Shown: positions 46,549-55,409, numbered from the stretch's first letter. The stretch: DNA of 64,000 nucleotides from Streptomyces polyasparticus (GCF_014493765.1 NZ_JACTVJ010000004.1:310001-374000), one strand, 5' to 3'. The notes: generated by a model not told the origin, from the letters alone. Translations and numbers: made by a program.

Positions 46549-47433
46549 ATGCCCTTGACGCGACGCGCACTGCTGAGCACTACCGCCGCGACCGCAGCCC
46601 TCGCGGTCGCGGCGCCGACGGCCACGGCCCGCCCCGGCTCCACCGGGGTGCGGCACATCCCGCTGCAGGGCGCGGTCAATGTCCGCGACCTCGGCGGCTA
46701 CCGGACGTACGACGGCGACCGGTTCCGCCACGGCCGTGTCTTCCGCGCCGACGAGCTCGGCAAGCTGACGGACGCGGACGTGACCACGCTCGCCGGGCTG
46801 CGCCTGGACCGTGCGATCGACTTCCGCGTCCCGTTCGAGATCCAGCAGAACGGCGCGGACCGGCTGCCCGCCGGGGTGACCGCGGTGGCCCGGCCGGTCA
46901 GCGATCTCGGCCTGTACGCCCAGCTGTTGCAGATCATCGGCTCGCGCGATCCGGTACGGCAGGAGGCCATGCTCGGCGGGGACCGGGGTGCGGCGCTGAT
47001 GCGCACCATCTACCGCGCGTTCGTCACGGACGCGGCCAATCGCGGCCAGTTCGCCACGACCCTGCGCGATCTGGCACGGGCGCGCGGCCCGGTCCTGTAC
47101 CACTGCACCTCGGGCAAGGACCGTACGGGCTGGACGAGTTATCTGCTCCTTCGCCTGGTGGGCGTGCCGGCCTCGGTGGCGGAGGCGGACTATCTGCTCT
47201 CCAACACCTACCGCGCCGAGGCGGACCGCCGTACGCGCGAGGGGGTGCGGGCGCTCGGCCTGATGCAGAACCCGGATCTGCTGATCCCGGTCCAGGAGGT
47301 GCGGTCCGACTATCTGGGGGCCGCGCTCGACCAGGCGCAGACGGACTTCGGCGGCCTCACCGGATACGTACGGGACGGGCTCGGCCTGAAGTGGGGGGAC
47401 ATCGCGGCGCTCAGGGCGCGGCTGGTGGACTGA
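46549..47433 (+). CDS. Exported tyrosine/serine protein phosphatase-like protein
   Basis: The 294-residue protein has an export signal with paired Arg (LTRRALLS, hydrophobic to about residue 25) that may be Tat-type. It then has the Y_phosphatase3 pattern: NVRDLGGYRT near 44 and the P-loop HCTSGKDRTG with Cys186 and Arg192. It would dephosphorylate phosphotyrosine or phosphoinositide-type substrates outside the membrane. AGGAGG precedes the ATG. It is convergent with the MFS gene with a 1-bp gap. It has no obvious link to steroid catabolism. Confidence 0.88.
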   Translation: MPLTRRALLSTTAATAALAVAAPTATARPGSTGVRHIPLQGAVNVRDLGGYRTYDGDRFRHGRVFRADELGKLTDADVTTLAGLRLDRAIDFRVPFEIQQNGADRLPAGVTAVARPVSDLGLYAQLLQIIGSRDPVRQEAMLGGDRGAALMRTIYRAFVTDAANRGQFATTLRDLARARGPVLYHCTSGKDRTGWTSYLLLRLVGVPASVAEADYLLSNTYRAEADRRTREGVRALGLMQNPDLLIPVQEVRSDYLGAALDQAQTDFGGLTGYVRDGLGLKWGDIAALRARLVD

Positions 47434-47434
47434 G

Positions 47435-48778
47435 TCAGCCGCTCGGACGCGAGGCGGCGGACGCAGGCTCGGCCTGCGGTTCGGCGGACCCGGCCCGTAC
47501 CGGACCCGCGTCCGCGCCCGTGTCCACCGCCCCGTCCATGACCTTCAACCGCCGCTTACTGGCCCGCATCTGCACGACGGAGAGCCCCGCGAGCACCCCG
47601 CCGAGCGCGAGCCAGCCGGCCGGGCCCGCCGCCATCACCGCACCGGTGACGAGCGGCGGCCCGGCGGACTTCTGCACGGACTGGGCCATCCCCGCGACGC
47701 CCAGATACGCGGCGCGCTCCCGTACGGGGGCGAGCGAGACCGCGAGTTCCCAGGAGCTGACCGACCGCAGCAGCTCCGCGACCGTCACCACGACCGCCGT
47801 GACCACGAGGAGCACCCCGGCCCAGACGGCGGACGCACCGGCGGACAGGGCGAGCAGTCCGCAGGCCGCCGCGACCGCCAGGCCGTAGCCGCGCAGGGCC
47901 CGCACCGCGCCCCGGGGTCCGTCGAAGCGTGCGGAGAAGGGGAGTTGGAGCAGCACCACCATCACCGTGTTCACCACGAGGAACGCCGGTACGAGGAGAT
48001 GCGGCGCATCGGTGCTGCTCACCAGCCACAGGGGCAGGCCGACCATCAGGATCGTGTCGTCGAGGTTCAGGGGGATGTCGAGCAGCACGAACCGCAGATA
48101 TCCGCGGTCGCGCCAAGGCCCGCGCCCCTTGCGGTCGTCCGTACCCGCCTGCGCCTCCTCGGTCCTGACGAGGGCGGCGGGTGTGCGCAGCCGCGTGCAG
48201 CGCACCAGACAGGCGGCCACCAAGAACGTGAGAACGTTGGCCAGGATCAGCGTCCGGTACGCGTCGAAGACGAGACCGACCGCCGCGATACCGGCACCGA
48301 GCGCGTATCCGGCGTTGGCGACCGTACGGAACAGTGCCTGGTAGGTGCCGCGCCGCTCCCCCGCCACCTCGGTCGCGAACACCATCTCCAGGGTCTTGGC
48401 CGCCCGGTCGCCGACGGAGGTGAGGGCGACGACGGGCAGCAGCGCGGCGAAGCTGTCGAGGGCGAGCAGCAGGCCGACGCTGCCGATCCGCAGCACATGG
48501 CAGGCGATCAGGAGCGTCCGTACGGGAAAGGCCATCGCAAGCCGTCCCGCGAGCGGCGAGCCCACGACCCCGGCCACGCCCGCGATCCCGAGGAGCAGCC
48601 CGATCCGTGCCGCGTCGAGGCCGGTGACGACTGTGAAGTACAGGACGCAGGAAGCGCCCCACACCCCGGTCCCCGTGCGGTCGACGAACTGCCCGAACAG
48701 CATCAGCCGCGCATCCCGCCCACCGGGCGGCCGCCTCAACTGCGCGATGAGCCCACCACCGTCACCCGTGCCCCGCAC
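47435..48778 (-). CDS. MFS transporter
   Basis: The 447-residue protein has 12 predicted hydrophobic segments, an LAGRLAMAFPVRTLLIACHVLR loop between segments 2 and 3 of major-facilitator type, and a long charged central loop (about 200-220). No substrate can be assigned; the architecture is like drug-efflux permeases. The C-terminal 40 residues are Ala/Pro/Glu-rich. The GTG at 48778 follows GGGGGA. It is divergent from the HIT protein gene, and the spacer holds two MarR-like dyads. Confidence 0.88.
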   Translation of the reverse strand: MRGTGDGGGLIAQLRRPPGGRDARLMLFGQFVDRTGTGVWGASCVLYFTVVTGLDAARIGLLLGIAGVAGVVGSPLAGRLAMAFPVRTLLIACHVLRIGSVGLLLALDSFAALLPVVALTSVGDRAAKTLEMVFATEVAGERRGTYQALFRTVANAGYALGAGIAAVGLVFDAYRTLILANVLTFLVAACLVRCTRLRTPAALVRTEEAQAGTDDRKGRGPWRDRGYLRFVLLDIPLNLDDTILMVGLPLWLVSSTDAPHLLVPAFLVVNTVMVVLLQLPFSARFDGPRGAVRALRGYGLAVAAACGLLALSAGASAVWAGVLLVVTAVVVTVAELLRSVSSWELAVSLAPVRERAAYLGVAGMAQSVQKSAGPPLVTGAVMAAGPAGWLALGGVLAGLSVVQMRASKRRLKVMDGAVDTGADAGPVRAGSAEPQAEPASAASRPSG

Positions 48779-48806
48779 TTGTCCCCCACGCCTGAACCGG
48801 TAAGTA

Positions 48807-48820
48807 TCTCGACATCAAGA
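48807..48820. promoter_or_regulatory. MarR-like operator, copy 1
   Basis: TCTCGACATCAAGA fits the imperfect dyad TCTyGAyrTCrAGA. It lies 29-42 bp upstream of the MFS start. The related copy is 39 bp away. Confidence 0.5.
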
Positions 48821-48845
48821 CACCGGGTAGTTTCATGTCGCGAAT

Positions 48846-48859
48846 TCTCGATGTCAAGA
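48846..48859. promoter_or_regulatory. MarR-like operator, copy 2
   Basis: TCTCGATGTCAAGA is the same dyad with two central changes, 25-38 bp upstream of the HIT protein start. No MarR/PecS gene is present in the window, so the regulator would be encoded elsewhere. Confidence 0.5.
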
Positions 48860-48883
48860 AAGTTTCGGAGAGGGAGCCTACGC

Positions 48884-49375
48884 ATGAGCCTGCACGACAC
48901 CTGGCGCACGGACCGCATCGGCAGCGCACTCCGCGGCGAAAACCCCACGGTCATGCGCCGGTTGAGCGCCGGATTCGCGGTGATCGGCGATGTGCAGTTC
49001 CTGCCGGGCTACTCGGTGCTGCTCACCGACACTCCCGGCGCAGGCCGCCTCACCGACCTGCCGCGCGCCCGCCGCCTCGCCTTCCTCGAAGACATGGAGC
49101 GGCTCGGTGAGGCGGTGGAGCGGATCTGCGGGCGCAGGGACCCCGGCTTCCGCCGGGTCAACCTGGAGATCCTCGGCAACAAGGACCCCTTCCTGCACGC
49201 CCACGTCTGGCCCCGCTACGACTGGGAGCCGCCCGAGCTCGCCGCCAGGCCCGTATGGCTGTATCCGGCCGGGCACTGGACGGACCCGCGGTACACGCTC
49301 GGGCCGCAACAGGACTCCCTGCGGGCGCAGTTGGCGCAGGAGCTCGACAGGTTGCGCGGCGACGGCTCACTGTGA
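48884..49375 (+). CDS. HIT-family nucleotide hydrolase/transferase-like protein
   Basis: The 163-residue protein has a histidine-triad-like core: VNLEILGNKDPFLHAHVWPRYDWEP near residues 88-112, in which HAHVWPR replaces the usual HxHxH, so the third His of the triad is absent. FLPGYSVLL marks the N-terminal HIT strand. Activity on nucleotide phosphoramidates or dinucleotides is possible but the altered triad makes it uncertain. GAGGGAG fixes the ATG. Its 3' end overlaps the MMPL gene by 9 bp in convergent orientation. Confidence 0.82.
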   Translation: MSLHDTWRTDRIGSALRGENPTVMRRLSAGFAVIGDVQFLPGYSVLLTDTPGAGRLTDLPRARRLAFLEDMERLGEAVERICGRRDPGFRRVNLEILGNKDPFLHAHVWPRYDWEPPELAARPVWLYPAGHWTDPRYTLGPQQDSLRAQLAQELDRLRGDGSL

Positions 49376-51604
49376 GCGCGCACCCGCGGCGGCCACCTCT
49401 CGTACGGCTTCACCGGGAGGTCCGGCCTCCGAGATCCCGAACCGCTCGTGCGCGCCCCTCATCCACCGGGGCGCCCACCAGTTCCACCGCCCCGCGAGCC
49501 GCATGAACACCGGGACGAGCACCGCGCGGATCAAGGTCGCGTCGACCAGAATCACCACGACCATGCCGATCGCCAGCATCTTCAGGAAGACGATCCCCGA
49601 GCTCGCATACGTGGCGAAGGACGCCGCGAGGATCACGGCCGCCGCGGTGATCAGCGGTCCGCTGCGCTCCAGGCCGGCCGCGACGGCGCCCGTGGTGTCC
49701 CCGGTGCGGTCGTACTCCTCCTTGATGCGCGACAGCAGGAACACCTCGTAGTCCATGGAGAGTCCGAACGCCACGCAGAACATCAGGATCGGGATGGACG
49801 GCTCGATACTGCCGGTGGCCGTGAAGCCGAGCAGGCCGGCGAGACGGCCGTCCTGGAAGACCCACACCAGCGTGCCGAACATGACGGCCATGCTGAGCGC
49901 GTTCAGGACCATCGCCTTCGCGGGCAGCAGCACGCTTCCCGTCATCAGGAAGAGAATGACGAAGGTGACGGCCAGAACGAGCCCGAAGACCAAGGGCATC
50001 CGGTCCGTCAACTCGGCACGGAAGTCGGCGAGTTCGGCCGGGTAGCCGCCGATCTCCACCGGTGCGCCGACACTCGCCCGGATGTCGCCGAGCATCCGGC
50101 CGGCCTCCTGCTCCAGGCCTTCGTGCGTGGCGATCACCGAGTACCAGGTGCCCCGGCCGCCCTCGAACCGCTGCGACCAGGCACCCTCGTCGAGGATGCG
50201 GCGGCCGTCGGCGTACGAGCCGGTGAGCGCGTCGACCTGGCGCACCTCGTCGATCCTCGACAGGGCGATCGCGGTCCGCTCGATCTCCCCCGCGGACGCC
50301 GACCGGCCGCTCTCCCCCGCCGACGCCGACCGGTCGAGCACCTGGATCGCGTCCATCTCCTCCGCCGCGAAATTGTCCCGGATGTCCTGCTGTACGACAC
50401 GGCTCGAGGTGTCCTCGGGCAGCACCCGGTCGTCCGGGACACCGAAGGTCAGGCCGAGCACGGGCGCGGAGAGCGTGAGCAGCACGGCGAGGGCCGGAAT
50501 CCCGTGGAGCAGCGGGCGCTTCATCATCCGCAGCGCGGTCCGCCGCCACCAGCCGCCGCCCCGGCGGACCTTGGCCGGGACGACCCGGTGACCGAGCCGC
50601 GCCAGAGCGGCGGGCAGGATCACCAGAGCGGCGAACACCGAGGTCAGGACCGTACCGATGCCGGCGTAGGCGAAGGAGCGCAGGAAGGGGAACGGGAAGA
50701 GCAGCAGGCACGCGAGGGAGACGGCCACCGTCAGACCGCTGAAGGCGACGGTGCGTCCCGCGCGCGTCACCGACTCCCGTACGGCATCCGGCACTTCGGC
50801 ACCCGACGCCAGCGCCTCGCGGAAGCGGTTGATGACGAACAGGCTGTAGTCGACGCCGAGTCCGATGCCCATGACGAGCGTGAGGTTGGCGGCGAAGGTC
50901 GAGACCTCGGTGAACATCGTCACGATCCGCAGCAGCCCCAGCGTCCCGATCACCGAGAACAGGCCCATGCCGAGGGTCAGCGCGGCCGCCGAGAACCTGC
51001 GGTGGATCGCGAGGAGCAGCAGGAGCACCAGCGGGAAGACGATCATCTCGGCCCGCAGGAAGTCCGCTCGGGCCTGCTCGGCGGCCTGCCGGAACACCTC
51101 GTCCCCGCCGCCGACCCGCACCTCGACGAGCGCGCCCTCGCGGGTGAACTCCGGTGAGAACACCCCGAGTTGTGTCCGCGCCTCGGTGACCGAGCCCGCC
51201 ATCCGGGCGATCACCAGGGCCTGCCGCCCGTCCTCGCCGCGCATCACGGGCGAGTAGCCGCGGCTCCAGTACGAGGCGGTCTCGGCCACCCCGTCCTGCG
51301 CGGCCAGCCCCTTCTCCAGGTCCCGTCCTGCCGCGGCGACCGCAGGGGTGTCGACGGTGCCGTCCTTGGCGGTGACCATGAGCAGCACGGACGGTGTGCC
51401 CGTGCCGAACTCCTTCTCCAGGACGGCCCGGGTCGTCACGGACTCGGAGCCCGGGCTCTCGAAGCGGCTCAGCGTCAGCCTGTCCATGGTGCCGGCGGCG
51501 AGCACGAGGGCGAACAGGGCGAGGACGACACTCGTCCACAGCGCGCGGCGCGGGCGGCGGGCGAGGGCCGACCCGAGGCGGGCCAGAGGGTCGCGAGGGG
51601 GCAC
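49367..51604 (-). CDS. MMPL/RND-family transporter
   Basis: The 745-residue protein has two halves, each with a large extracytoplasmic domain (about 45-185 and 385-510) and five to six membrane helices. The proton-relay-type segment GIGLGVDYSLFVINRFRE appears in the first half and FGLSMDYEVFLLSRIKEEYD in the second. MMPL proteins export lipids, polyketides or siderophores; the cargo is unknown. A 27-bp tandem duplication in the second external domain repeats RSASAGE. The GTG start follows GGGAGA. It is divergent from the SARP regulator. Confidence 0.93.
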   Translation of the reverse strand: MPPRDPLARLGSALARRPRRALWTSVVLALFALVLAAGTMDRLTLSRFESPGSESVTTRAVLEKEFGTGTPSVLLMVTAKDGTVDTPAVAAAGRDLEKGLAAQDGVAETASYWSRGYSPVMRGEDGRQALVIARMAGSVTEARTQLGVFSPEFTREGALVEVRVGGGDEVFRQAAEQARADFLRAEMIVFPLVLLLLLAIHRRFSAAALTLGMGLFSVIGTLGLLRIVTMFTEVSTFAANLTLVMGIGLGVDYSLFVINRFREALASGAEVPDAVRESVTRAGRTVAFSGLTVAVSLACLLLFPFPFLRSFAYAGIGTVLTSVFAALVILPAALARLGHRVVPAKVRRGGGWWRRTALRMMKRPLLHGIPALAVLLTLSAPVLGLTFGVPDDRVLPEDTSSRVVQQDIRDNFAAEEMDAIQVLDRSASAGESGRSASAGEIERTAIALSRIDEVRQVDALTGSYADGRRILDEGAWSQRFEGGRGTWYSVIATHEGLEQEAGRMLGDIRASVGAPVEIGGYPAELADFRAELTDRMPLVFGLVLAVTFVILFLMTGSVLLPAKAMVLNALSMAVMFGTLVWVFQDGRLAGLLGFTATGSIEPSIPILMFCVAFGLSMDYEVFLLSRIKEEYDRTGDTTGAVAAGLERSGPLITAAAVILAASFATYASSGIVFLKMLAIGMVVVILVDATLIRAVLVPVFMRLAGRWNWWAPRWMRGAHERFGISEAGPPGEAVREVAAAGARSQ
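50284..50337 (-). repeat. 27-bp in-frame tandem duplication inside the MMPL gene
   Basis: Units 50284-50310 and 50311-50337 differ at only a few bases and encode two nine-residue copies around RSASAGE in an external loop. The frame is preserved. Confidence 0.75.
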
Positions 51605-51700
51605 GTCGGGTCTCCCTTACGGGGGCCGTGGCCCTCGAAGGCAGGGCGCACGGACTGGCGGGAACGGATCGCCCCCACCTTCGGGCCCGCCGCTTCCACG

Positions 51701-51723
51701 ACCGCTGGAAGAACCGCTGGAAG
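51701..51723. promoter_or_regulatory. Direct repeat ACCGCTGGAAG in the SARP/MMPL spacer
   Basis: Two exact 11-bp copies start at 51701 and 51713 (period 12) about 100 bp upstream of both divergent genes. SARP proteins bind direct repeats about one helical turn apart, so this is a candidate site, although the usual spacing is 11 bp. Confidence 0.3.
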
Positions 51724-51809
51724 TCCACATGCGTCAGCGGGAACTGCCCGGCCCCCGCCGGGAGTTGAGAGCGCAGGAGCCGGGAGACTCCCGGCGACCA
51801 GGGGGAGCG

Positions 51810-52664
51810 ATGTCCGGAGTCCTGCTGCGGGACCGCCATGGCGGCCACGACTGCCGCGAGCACCCCGATCGTTCCTCGGTCACACTGCTCGGCCCGTTCG
51901 TAGTGCGCCGCGCCGGCGTGGAAACCCCGCTCGGCCCGCCCCGGCAGCAGGCGCTGCTCGCGGTCCTGCTGCTTCAGCCCGGCCGCACCCTCGGACTGAA
52001 GCAGCTCGTCGACGCACTGTGGGGCGAGCACCCGCCCGCGCACACCAAGAATCTGCTGCAGAAGTACCTCTCTGGCCTGCGCCCCGCGCTCGCCGCCCAC
52101 GGGATGACCGTGGAGTGGACGGGCACCGGCTACCGCCTCGACCCGGGCGACGCCTGTGTGGACCTGTACGAGTACGACCGTCTCGCCTCAGCCGGCCGGA
52201 CCGCCCTGGCCGCGGGCGAGCCCGTGCAGGCGGCGCGGCTGCTCGACCGGGCGCGGGCCCTCAAGTCGGGCCCGCTCGCCGAAGGCCTGGACGCTCCCCT
52301 GCTCGAACGCGAGCGGGTCTTCACGCGGTCCCGGCTGCTCGTCGACTTCGAGCTGCGCGCCGAGCTCGAACTGGACCTGGGCAGGCACCGCGAGGCCATC
52401 CCGTATCTGGAGTGCCTGGTCCACGCCCATGCGCTGCACGAACGCTTCGTCTGGCTCCTGATGCTCGCCCTGCACCGCGCGGGCCGCGACAGCGAGGCGC
52501 TCGCCGTCCACCGCGACCACCGGCGCCGGCTCGCGGCGGAGCTGGGCGCCGAACCGGGCCCGGCCCTCAAGGACCTGGAGCTCGCGGTTCTGCGCCAGGA
52601 CCCGGCACTGGCGTCGCTCACCGCGCTGTCGTCCGCGCCACGGCCCACTGCGGTCGCGCACTGA
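51810..52664 (+). CDS. SARP/AfsR-type transcriptional activator
   Basis: The 284-residue protein has an OmpR-like winged helix (about 25-105, with TLLGPFVVRR, PPRQQALLAVLLLQPG and LVDALWGEHPPAHTKNLLQKYLSGLR) and a bacterial transcriptional activation domain (about 112-260, DLYEYDRLASAGR, LHERFVWLLMLALHRAGR). This is the short SARP architecture of pathway-specific activators, without the AfsR ATPase. GGGGGAG precedes the ATG. Its closest likely target is the divergent MMPL transporter; no biosynthetic cluster is adjacent. Confidence 0.9.
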   Translation: MSGVLLRDRHGGHDCREHPDRSSVTLLGPFVVRRAGVETPLGPPRQQALLAVLLLQPGRTLGLKQLVDALWGEHPPAHTKNLLQKYLSGLRPALAAHGMTVEWTGTGYRLDPGDACVDLYEYDRLASAGRTALAAGEPVQAARLLDRARALKSGPLAEGLDAPLLERERVFTRSRLLVDFELRAELELDLGRHREAIPYLECLVHAHALHERFVWLLMLALHRAGRDSEALAVHRDHRRRLAAELGAEPGPALKDLELAVLRQDPALASLTALSSAPRPTAVAH

Positions 52665-52712
52665 CCGGCGGGCTCCCTCGCGCACTGACGCGTTCGGACA
52701 GGAGGGTGATGC

Positions 52713-52740
52713 GCCGGGCCCCTTCCCGGGAGGGCCCGGC
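52713..52740. terminator. Bidirectional terminator between the SARP gene and fadA6
   Basis: GCCGGGCCC at 52713-52721 and GGGCCCGGC at 52732-52740 form a perfect 9-bp stem with a 10-nt loop, between convergent stop codons. Confidence 0.78.
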
Positions 52741-52755
52741 ACACCACCCCGGTCC

Positions 52756-53913
52756 TCAGAGCCGCTCGATGATCGTCACATTCGCCTGACCGCCGCCCTC
52801 GCACATCGTCTGCAGCCCGAACCGGCCGCCCGTGCGCTCCAGTTCGTGAAGGAGCGTGGTCATCAGCTTGACGCCCGTGGCGCCCAGCGGGTGGCCGAGC
52901 GCGATCGCGCCGCCGTTGACGTTGACCTTCGAAGGGTCGGCGCCCGTCTCCTTGAGCCAGGCGAGGACCACCGGCGCGAACGCCTCGTTGATCTCGACGA
53001 GGTCGATGTCCCCGATCGACATCCCGGACCTCTTCAGCGCGTACGCCGTCGCCGGGATGGGAGCGGACAGCATCCGGATCGGGTCCTCACCGCGCACGGA
53101 GAGGTGGTGGATACGGGCGCGCGGGGTCAGCCCGTGTTCCCGTACGGCCTGTTCGGAGGCGATGAGCAGCGCCGCCGCTCCGTCCGAGACCTGCGAGGAG
53201 CAGGCCGCCGTGATGGTGCCGCCCTCGACCACAGGGTTGAGGCCCGCCATCTTCTCCAGGGAGGTGTCACGGCGCGGACCCTCGTCCACGGTCACGTCCC
53301 CGTACGCGACGGTCTCGCGTGCGAAGCGTCCCTCGTCGATCGCCCGCAGTGCCCGCTGATGCGACCTGAGCGCGAACTCCTCCTGGTCACGCCGCGTGAT
53401 GCCCCACTTGGCAGCGATCAGTTCGGCCCCGTGGAACTGGTTGACCGGCTGCTTCCCGTACCGCTCCTGCCAGCCCACCGAACCGTGGAAGGGCCCGTCC
53501 GTGAGCCCGAGTGGCTCGCCGGCCTGGCGGGAGGCGAAGGCGATCGGGATCATCGTCATGTTCTGCACGCCGCCCGCGACCACCAGGTCCTGCGTGCCGG
53601 AGAGCACGCCCTGCGCGGCGAAGTGGATGGCCTGCTGCGAGGAGCCGCACTGCCGGTCGATGGTCACGCCCGGCACCTCCTCCGGCAGCCCGGCCGCGAG
53701 CCACGCCGTACGCGCGATGTCACCGGCCTGCGGCCCGACCGTGTCGAGGCAGCCGAAGACCACGTCCTCGACGGCGGCGGCGTCCACGCCCGAGCGCTCC
53801 ACCAGCGCCTTGAGCACATGCGCGCCCAGGTCCGCGGGGTGCACCTGGGACAGACCGCCCTTGCGGCGCCCCACCGGCGTACGGACCGCTTCGACTATGT
53901 AGGCCTCGGCCAT
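52756..53913 (-). CDS. fadA6: Thiolase, FadA6-like
   Basis: The 385-residue thiolase has the nucleophilic Cys in TIDRQCGSSQQA (about 88), then VEINEAFAP, GGAIALGHPLGATG and the second Cys in CEGGGQAN. FadA6 carries out the thiolytic step late in steroid C/D ring breakdown in mycobacteria. Its assignment here rests on the adjoining kstR2 and ipdF, 26 bp and one gene upstream, the same order as Rv3556c-Rv3557c-Rv3559c. AAGGGAG precedes the ATG. Confidence 0.87.
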   Translation of the reverse strand: MAEAYIVEAVRTPVGRRKGGLSQVHPADLGAHVLKALVERSGVDAAAVEDVVFGCLDTVGPQAGDIARTAWLAAGLPEEVPGVTIDRQCGSSQQAIHFAAQGVLSGTQDLVVAGGVQNMTMIPIAFASRQAGEPLGLTDGPFHGSVGWQERYGKQPVNQFHGAELIAAKWGITRRDQEEFALRSHQRALRAIDEGRFARETVAYGDVTVDEGPRRDTSLEKMAGLNPVVEGGTITAACSSQVSDGAAALLIASEQAVREHGLTPRARIHHLSVRGEDPIRMLSAPIPATAYALKRSGMSIGDIDLVEINEAFAPVVLAWLKETGADPSKVNVNGGAIALGHPLGATGVKLMTTLLHELERTGGRFGLQTMCEGGGQANVTIIERL

Positions 53914-53939
53914 GACAACTCCCTTGTACAGAACGTGGA

Positions 53940-54554
53940 TTACGTACGTACGGCGATTCCGTCCAGGACCATCGACAGATACTGCCGGGCGATCTCCTCC
54001 GGGCTGTGCTGCCCGCCGGGCCGGTACCAGGACGCGGCGACCCAGACGGTGTCGCGCACGAAGCGGTAGGTGAGGCGGATGTCCAGGTCGGAGCGGAAGA
54101 CCTGGGCGGCGACCCCGCGTTCGAGCGTGCCGAGCCAGGCCTTCTCGAACTTCTGCTGGGACTCGACGAGATACGCGAAGCGCTCCTGCTTGGCGAGGTG
54201 GCGCGACTCCTTCTGGTAGATCGCGACGGCCGCGCGGTGCCGGTCGATCTCGCGGAAGGACTCGGTGACCAGGGCCTCGATGGTCTCGCGCGGCCCGAGC
54301 CCGGCGGCGAGCACCTCGTCGTAGCCCTGCCAGAGCTCGTCGAGGAAGGTGGAGAGGATCTCGTCGAGGATCGATTCCTTCGAGTCGAAGTGGTAGTAGA
54401 GGCTGCCCGCGAGCATCCCCGCCTCGTCGGCGATCTTGCGGACGGTGGTGGCGTTGTACCCCTGCGCGGCGAACACCTCGGCGGCGGTCGCGAGGAGTTC
54501 ACCGCGGCGGGCGGGCGAGGGGGTCACGTTCTTGCTGTCGTTCTGCTTCGGCAC
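53940..54554 (-). CDS. kstR2: TetR-family regulator KstR2
   Basis: The 204-residue protein has a TetR helix-turn-helix at about residues 15-62 (RRGELLATAAEVFAAQGY, TTVRKIADEAGMLAGSLYYHF). Its C-terminal RFVRDTVWVAASWYRPGG closely parallels mycobacterial KstR2, which represses HIP genes and is released by HIP-CoA. It lies 18 bp after ipdF and 26 bp before fadA6 in one operon that begins at a KstR2-like box, so it is probably autoregulated. The GTG start is preferred; the ribosome site is weak. Confidence 0.9.
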   Translation of the reverse strand: MPKQNDSKNVTPSPARRGELLATAAEVFAAQGYNATTVRKIADEAGMLAGSLYYHFDSKESILDEILSTFLDELWQGYDEVLAAGLGPRETIEALVTESFREIDRHRAAVAIYQKESRHLAKQERFAYLVESQQKFEKAWLGTLERGVAAQVFRSDLDIRLTYRFVRDTVWVAASWYRPGGQHSPEEIARQYLSMVLDGIAVRT

Positions 54555-54572
54555 GCGTCCATTGTCCCGCCC

Positions 54573-55379
54573 CTATGCGTGCTGGCTGCTGACGGAGACG
54601 ACTTCACCGGTCATGTACGAGGAGTAGGGACCGGCAAGGAACACGATCACGTTGGCCACCTCCCACGGCTCGGCGTACCGCCCGAAGGCCTCGCGCGCCG
54701 TGAGCTCCTCCAGGAGCTCCGGGGTGGTGACCTTCACGAGATGCGGGTGCATGGCGAGGCTCGGAGAGACCGCGTTGACCCGTACCCCGTACTCCGCACC
54801 CTCGACGCCCGCGGTCCGGGTGAGCGCCATGACGCCCGCCTTGGCGGCCGCGTAGTGCGCCTGGCCGGCCTGGGCGCGCCAGCCGATGACGGAGGCGTTG
54901 TTGACGATCACCCCGCCGGAGCCGGACTCCTTGAAGTGCCGCAGGGCCGCGCGGACGCAGCGGAAGGTGCCGTTCAGGGTGACGTCGAGGACGCGCGACC
55001 ACTGCTCGTCGGTCATGTCGACCAGGTCCGAAGTCCCGCCGAGTCCGGCGTTGTTGACGACCAGGTCGAGTCCGCCGTGGCGTTCGACGACATACGAGAA
55101 GAGGGCTTGCACCTGGGCTTCGGAGGTCACATCGCAGGGCAGCGAAGCCACCCGGTCCGCCCCGAACTCCTTGGCCAGTTCGGCCTCGGACTCGGCGAGG
55201 CGGCGCTCGTGCGCGTCGCTGATGACGATGGACGCGCCCTCCTCCAGGAAGCGGCGCGCCGTCGCCCCGCCGATCCCCGCTCCGGCGGCCGCGGTGATGA
55301 CGGCCGTCCGTCCTTCGAGGAGGCCGTGGCCTTTCACGTACGGCGGCTTGGTGCCCGCCACAGGCTTGTTGTCGGTCAC
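54573..55379 (-). CDS. ipdF: SDR dehydrogenase, IpdF-like
   Basis: The 268-residue protein is a short-chain dehydrogenase with a TAAAGAGIGGATARRF glycine motif near residue 29, NNAGLGGTSDL, and a catalytic Ser/Tyr/Lys in NNASVIGWRAQAGQAHYAAAK. Its position just upstream of kstR2 and divergent from fadE30 matches IpdF (Rv3559c), the dehydrogenase acting on a 5-hydroxy intermediate of HIP catabolism. It starts with GTG without a visible ribosome site, so the mRNA may be leaderless. Confidence 0.87.
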   Translation of the reverse strand: MTDNKPVAGTKPPYVKGHGLLEGRTAVITAAAGAGIGGATARRFLEEGASIVISDAHERRLAESEAELAKEFGADRVASLPCDVTSEAQVQALFSYVVERHGGLDLVVNNAGLGGTSDLVDMTDEQWSRVLDVTLNGTFRCVRAALRHFKESGSGGVIVNNASVIGWRAQAGQAHYAAAKAGVMALTRTAGVEGAEYGVRVNAVSPSLAMHPHLVKVTTPELLEELTAREAFGRYAEPWEVANVIVFLAGPYSSYMTGEVVSVSSQHA

Positions 55380-55395
55380 AGCAGGAGGCTAACCT

Positions 55396-55409
55396 ACCAA
55401 ACACTTGTT
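55396..55409. promoter_or_regulatory. KstR2-like operator between ipdF and fadE30
   Basis: ACCAAACACTTGTT matches the recalled KstR2 motif AnCAAGnnCTTGnT at nine of ten fixed positions. It lies 17 bp before the ipdF start and 24 bp before the fadE30 start. It shares a 17-bp core, one position differing, with the site at 43009-43022, read in the opposite orientation. Confidence 0.82.

Noticed and set aside
46549-52664. Biosynthetic gene cluster around the SARP activator
   Set aside because: No polyketide synthase, NRPS, terpene or RiPP gene is present; only a transporter and unrelated enzymes.
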